Assembly (NCBI RefSeq): GCF_003352005.1
Contig: NZ_CP024848.1
Span: 3,419,001-3,483,000, forward strand
Direction of reading: 5' to 3'
DNA from: Oceanobacillus zhaokaii
GTDB taxonomy: Bacteria > Bacillota > Bacilli > Bacillales > Amphibacillaceae
DNA length: 64,000 nucleotides
How positions within the stretch are numbered: the first letter of the stretch is position 1; each line of letters begins with the position of its first letter. A model generated the notes under the pieces. The model saw only the letters and a program-made list of their open reading frames with translations, did no database searches and was not told the DNA's origin. A program made the translations under genes and the position numbers. Positions 61,737 to 64,000 of the stretch are shown here, piece by piece.

Positions 61737-62351
61737 TTGGTAAGCTGGGACAAGTTTAATACAATTGCATTATGGATGTTAAAAGTAGGCTATTTAAATT
61801 TAATTTGGATATTATTTACAAGTATCGGAGCCGTTGTGTTTGGCTTCTTTCCAGCAACAGGAGCAATGTTTTCCATCGTGAGGAAGTGGGTTAAACAGGA
61901 ACGAGACTTTCGCATATTCCCGGCCTTTTGGAAGATTTACAAGAAGGAATTCTTCAAATTAAACGGATATGCAGTACTATTTACGATTGTTGGGTATGTT
62001 TTGTTTTACGATCTAACTTTTTTACAGATAAATAGTGGAAAGTTATCTTTTCTATTTCCAGTATTGGTGTTGATTCTAATTGCATACGTCATCACATTGC
62101 TCTTTTTCTTCCCGGTTTACATTCATTTTGACTTAAAATTCTTTCAATATATTAAACAAGCATTTTTAATCGCAGTGACCTCTCCGATCGAAACACTTTC
62201 GATTGCACTGTCTTTCGCTGCTTTATACTTTATCGTTACTCTCATACCGGGCATTATTCCGTTATTTACAGGTAGTGTATTAACTTTTGTTATCACTTGG
62301 ATTAGCAATCGGGCATTTAAAAGAATTGAAATTCGAAAAGGAATAAGTTAG
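61737..62351 (+). CDS. DUF624 (YesL-family) membrane protein
   Basis: The 204-residue protein has about five hydrophobic segments and the DUF624 opening: IALWMLKVGYLNLIWILFTSIGAVVFG followed by FPATGAMFSIVRKW (in two segments here). Such proteins lie next to sugar ABC importers in Bacillota, as YesL does in the B. subtilis rhamnogalacturonan locus. Their role is not established. The start is a TTG at 61737, six bases after AAAGGAGGGG, one of the strongest ribosome sites in the window. It is divergent from the ABC operon. Confidence 0.88.
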   Translation: MVSWDKFNTIALWMLKVGYLNLIWILFTSIGAVVFGFFPATGAMFSIVRKWVKQERDFRIFPAFWKIYKKEFFKLNGYAVLFTIVGYVLFYDLTFLQINSGKLSFLFPVLVLILIAYVITLLFFFPVYIHFDLKFFQYIKQAFLIAVTSPIETLSIALSFAALYFIVTLIPGIIPLFTGSVLTFVITWISNRAFKRIEIRKGIS

Positions 62352-62753
62352 TTATCTAGGAACTGCTTACAACTTTTAGGAAGTTGTAATCCTAATAATT
62401 AAGTAGGATAACAATACCGAACTAAACAGCGGAATATATTTATAAATGATAAAGAGCAAGATACCTTGAAAAGTTGAAAAACACAAAATCTTGAATTTCC
62501 ATAACTTACTCCAAATCTGCTGCACGGATTTGTGGGCTGGGGGCAAATGCTGAATCTTGCTGGAGCTGAACTTCCCACCAGCTTCACCTCACTTCTTCGT
62601 TATTATTTATTTCCCCATCTTACAACGTATCTTCTTGCTGCAACTATGGAGCTACTTATAACAGGTTGTGTTTTTTACGATTGCAAAAAAGCCTATCAGA
62701 ATCAGGATGGTATACCTGAAATCTGATAGGCTTAAAGCTTACAGTTTTTTCTT
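62352..62753. other. Intergenic region between DUF624 and the FIMAH protein gene
   Basis: The 402-base gap holds a 9-base stem (TTACAACTT/AAGTTGTAA, 62367-62389) that may end the DUF624 message and the terminator at 62689-62733. A short plus-strand frame (about 62515-62726, with HGFVGWGQMLNLAG and a hydrophobic tail) could be the debris of a membrane protein, but it runs through the terminator and has no good ribosome site. Confidence 0.45.
62689..62733 (-). terminator. Terminator of the FIMAH protein gene
   Basis: The minus-strand stem AAGCCTATCAGA/TCTGATAGGCTT has an inner stem (CAGG...CCTG) and is followed by a run of six T, 20 bases after the stop at 62754. Confidence 0.85.
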
Positions 62754-64000
62754 TTATAAATAACCTGCCAGTTCGATAAGAATTTGAGCCTGCTCCTCTG
62801 TTAATTTCTTACCGCTTTGAGCTTCTGCCTGGTTGATAAATGCTTGAATCATTCCAGCCTTTGCGCTTTCATTTCCGCGTTCCTCTGCGTCTTGCGCATT
62901 TTCAAGCTTACTTGACAACGCATTAGCAAGCCCGGTATCCTCACCTGCAAACTGACGAGCAAGCTCAGCCAGCCCCTCGTATGTCACAGTGACCTGGAAG
63001 GTGAAGGTCTTGTATGCTTTATTGCCGGCTTTGTCTTCGGCTGTGACGGTAATGTCATGGCTTCCTGGCTCAAGCTCGTAGGCTGGACGCTCTATTAACA
63101 GTCCTGTGCACGGATCGTCAGCCAAACCGGACAAGGGGTCTGATGCCGTGCAGCTAATTTTGACAGCCTCTGATACGGAATACTCCGGCAAAGCTGTAAA
63201 TTGAACAACCGGGGCAGTCTTATCGATGCTCACTTCAAGCGTTTGCGGCTCTTCTTGAACACCGGAATAGTTCGTAGCGTAATACGTGAGCGTCGTTTTT
63301 CCTTCCTGAGTTATAGGAACTTGAACTGCATTTCCCTTTTCTGTCACTTGGTCAACAGTTTGTGCGCCTTTGGCTAAATAAGTGATCGAATAGGCATTGT
63401 CTGCTGCAATCGAAACAACGGTATCGCTGTTATTCCAGCCGTTCTCATTTGGAGCTGGGTCGAAGCTTGCGAGCGACACTGGAACAACCTTATCCTTAAC
63501 TTTTACGGTGAAATCGTCATAGTAGGCTTCAGATATATTATAACGCGACGTAACGGCTAGTAATTTAGCATAGGCCGCATTAGCAGGTGCCTTGCCTCTA
63601 AGCATTACCTGCTGCCACTGTGATAACCGGGATTCGTCTAAATGCGTTTCCAGTGTCGAGATCTCAGTGTTGTTCTTGTCATAGAAGCGAAACATAAAGC
63701 CTGGCTGACCTGATTCAATGTACAAATTGACTCCTGCTTCGTATTCTTCTCCAGGAATTACAGGAATCTTGTCGCTAATGACGGCCACAGAAGCTGTCCG
63801 TAGCGTATCTGTCGTCTTTAAGCTATAGTTGCCCGTGAAGCTCCTCTCGCTGCTAAGCTCATAAGTGTAGCCATCACCAGTAGCAAAGAGTGGACTCCAT
63901 CCCGGTATAGCACTCGTGCTTCCGCCCTCTTCAAAACCGGCGTTACTCACAGGAACCGAAACGTTCGGGAACGGCTCCTTGATCTCCCCGTCCACTTCCA
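62754..64000 (-). CDS. Secreted multidomain carbohydrate-active protein, C-terminal part with FIMAH domain
   Basis: The gene enters from the right edge, and about 415 residues are visible. In order they show a CBM4/9-like jelly roll (NAGFEEGG, FTGNYSLKT, YYDDFTVKV; about residues 20-170), an OmpL47/Ig-like beta domain (NGWNNSDTVVSI, SIDKTAPVV), a second Ig-like stretch (DITVTAEDKAGNKAY), and a C-terminal FIMAH domain (MIQAFINQAEAQSGKKL near the end). This layout is usual in secreted polysaccharide-active enzymes of Paenibacillus-like bacteria. The catalytic part lies outside. Base composition is visibly richer in G and C than anywhere else in the window, suggesting recent transfer. The GTG at 63993-63995 is not the true start. 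Confidence 0.8.
   Translation of the reverse strand, partial: EVDGEIKEPFPNVSVPVSNAGFEEGGSTSAIPGWSPLFATGDGYTYELSSERSFTGNYSLKTTDTLRTASVAVISDKIPVIPGEEYEAGVNLYIESGQPGFMFRFYDKNNTEISTLETHLDESRLSQWQQVMLRGKAPANAAYAKLLAVTSRYNISEAYYDDFTVKVKDKVVPVSLASFDPAPNENGWNNSDTVVSIAADNAYSITYLAKGAQTVDQVTEKGNAVQVPITQEGKTTLTYYATNYSGVQEEPQTLEVSIDKTAPVVQFTALPEYSVSEAVKISCTASDPLSGLADDPCTGLLIERPAYELEPGSHDITVTAEDKAGNKAYKTFTFQVTVTYEGLAELARQFAGEDTGLANALSSKLENAQDAEERGNESAKAGMIQAFINQAEAQSGKKLTEEQAQILIELAGYL

Noticed and set aside
62532..62726. Plus-strand frame of 64 codons with a hydrophobic stretch
   Set aside because: It runs through the terminator of the convergent gene, has no ribosome site and no recognisable family. Kept only as possible debris in the intergenic entry.

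Overview
The window looks like a chromosomal piece of an AT-rich, low-GC Gram-positive bacterium of the Bacillaceae. I base this on strong AGGAGG-type ribosome binding sites, several TTG starts, CcpA-type cre sites, LAAC-type lipoprotein signals, PRD regulators and an mtlA-mtlR-mtlF-mtlD order as in Geobacillus. A halophilic Oceanobacillus/Gracilibacillus-like relative is a guess. Nearly everything is sugar catabolism. I see no rRNA, tRNA, CRISPR array, phage or complete IS.

Layout. (1) 1-10.2 kb: a beta-galactoside module, with a GH2 enzyme cut by the window edge, an ABC importer, the Leloir operon galK-galE-galT-galM and a ROK repressor whose putative operator occurs three times. (2) 10.3-14.5 kb: an operon in E. 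coli chb order (IIB, IIC, IIA, GH4, YdjC/ChbG deacetylase) for chitobiose or a related beta-diglycoside. (3) 14.7-25.1 kb: a PRD regulator with a fused IIA domain, an Ula-type PTS IIB/IIC, a transketolase, a PHP phosphatase and a phosphofructokinase paralogue lacking canonical active-site residues, followed by a second, probably housekeeping transketolase. (4) 25.4-30.5 kb: an IS3 remnant, an orphan ABC sugar importer, a decayed 1-kb gap and a HAD phosphatase. (5) 30.8-36.1 kb: the mannitol operon. (6) 36.4-42.1 kb: an amino-sugar operon (PTS IICB, nanE, nagA, nagB), a divergent RpiR regulator and a Crr-like IIA. (7) 42.3-62.4 kb: a GNAT protein, a ROK/NagA pseudogene, then a large set of oxidoreductases, an aldolase-family protein, epimerases, a CE7 esterase, an enolase-superfamily enzyme, an ABC importer and a DUF624 protein, all around one unusual regulator. 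(8) 62.7-64 kb: the C-terminal part of a large secreted FIMAH-domain protein with visibly higher GC, cut by the window edge.

How it works together. Three ABC importers lack an ATPase gene and probably share an MsmX-like ATPase encoded elsewhere. The PTS loci need EI and HPr from elsewhere. Products converge on glycolysis through the Leloir pathway, NagA/NagB, MtlD or transketolase.

The best candidate for an undescribed system is region 7. The regulator at 53620-54960 has a degenerate GGDEF-like centre and a C-terminal winged helix. A GACAAGTC-containing element lies at its own promoter, and it covers the -35 box, with the same geometry, in the promoters of the two large operons on either side. 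I infer one regulon for an uncharacterised, probably oxidised, acylated or otherwise modified sugar.
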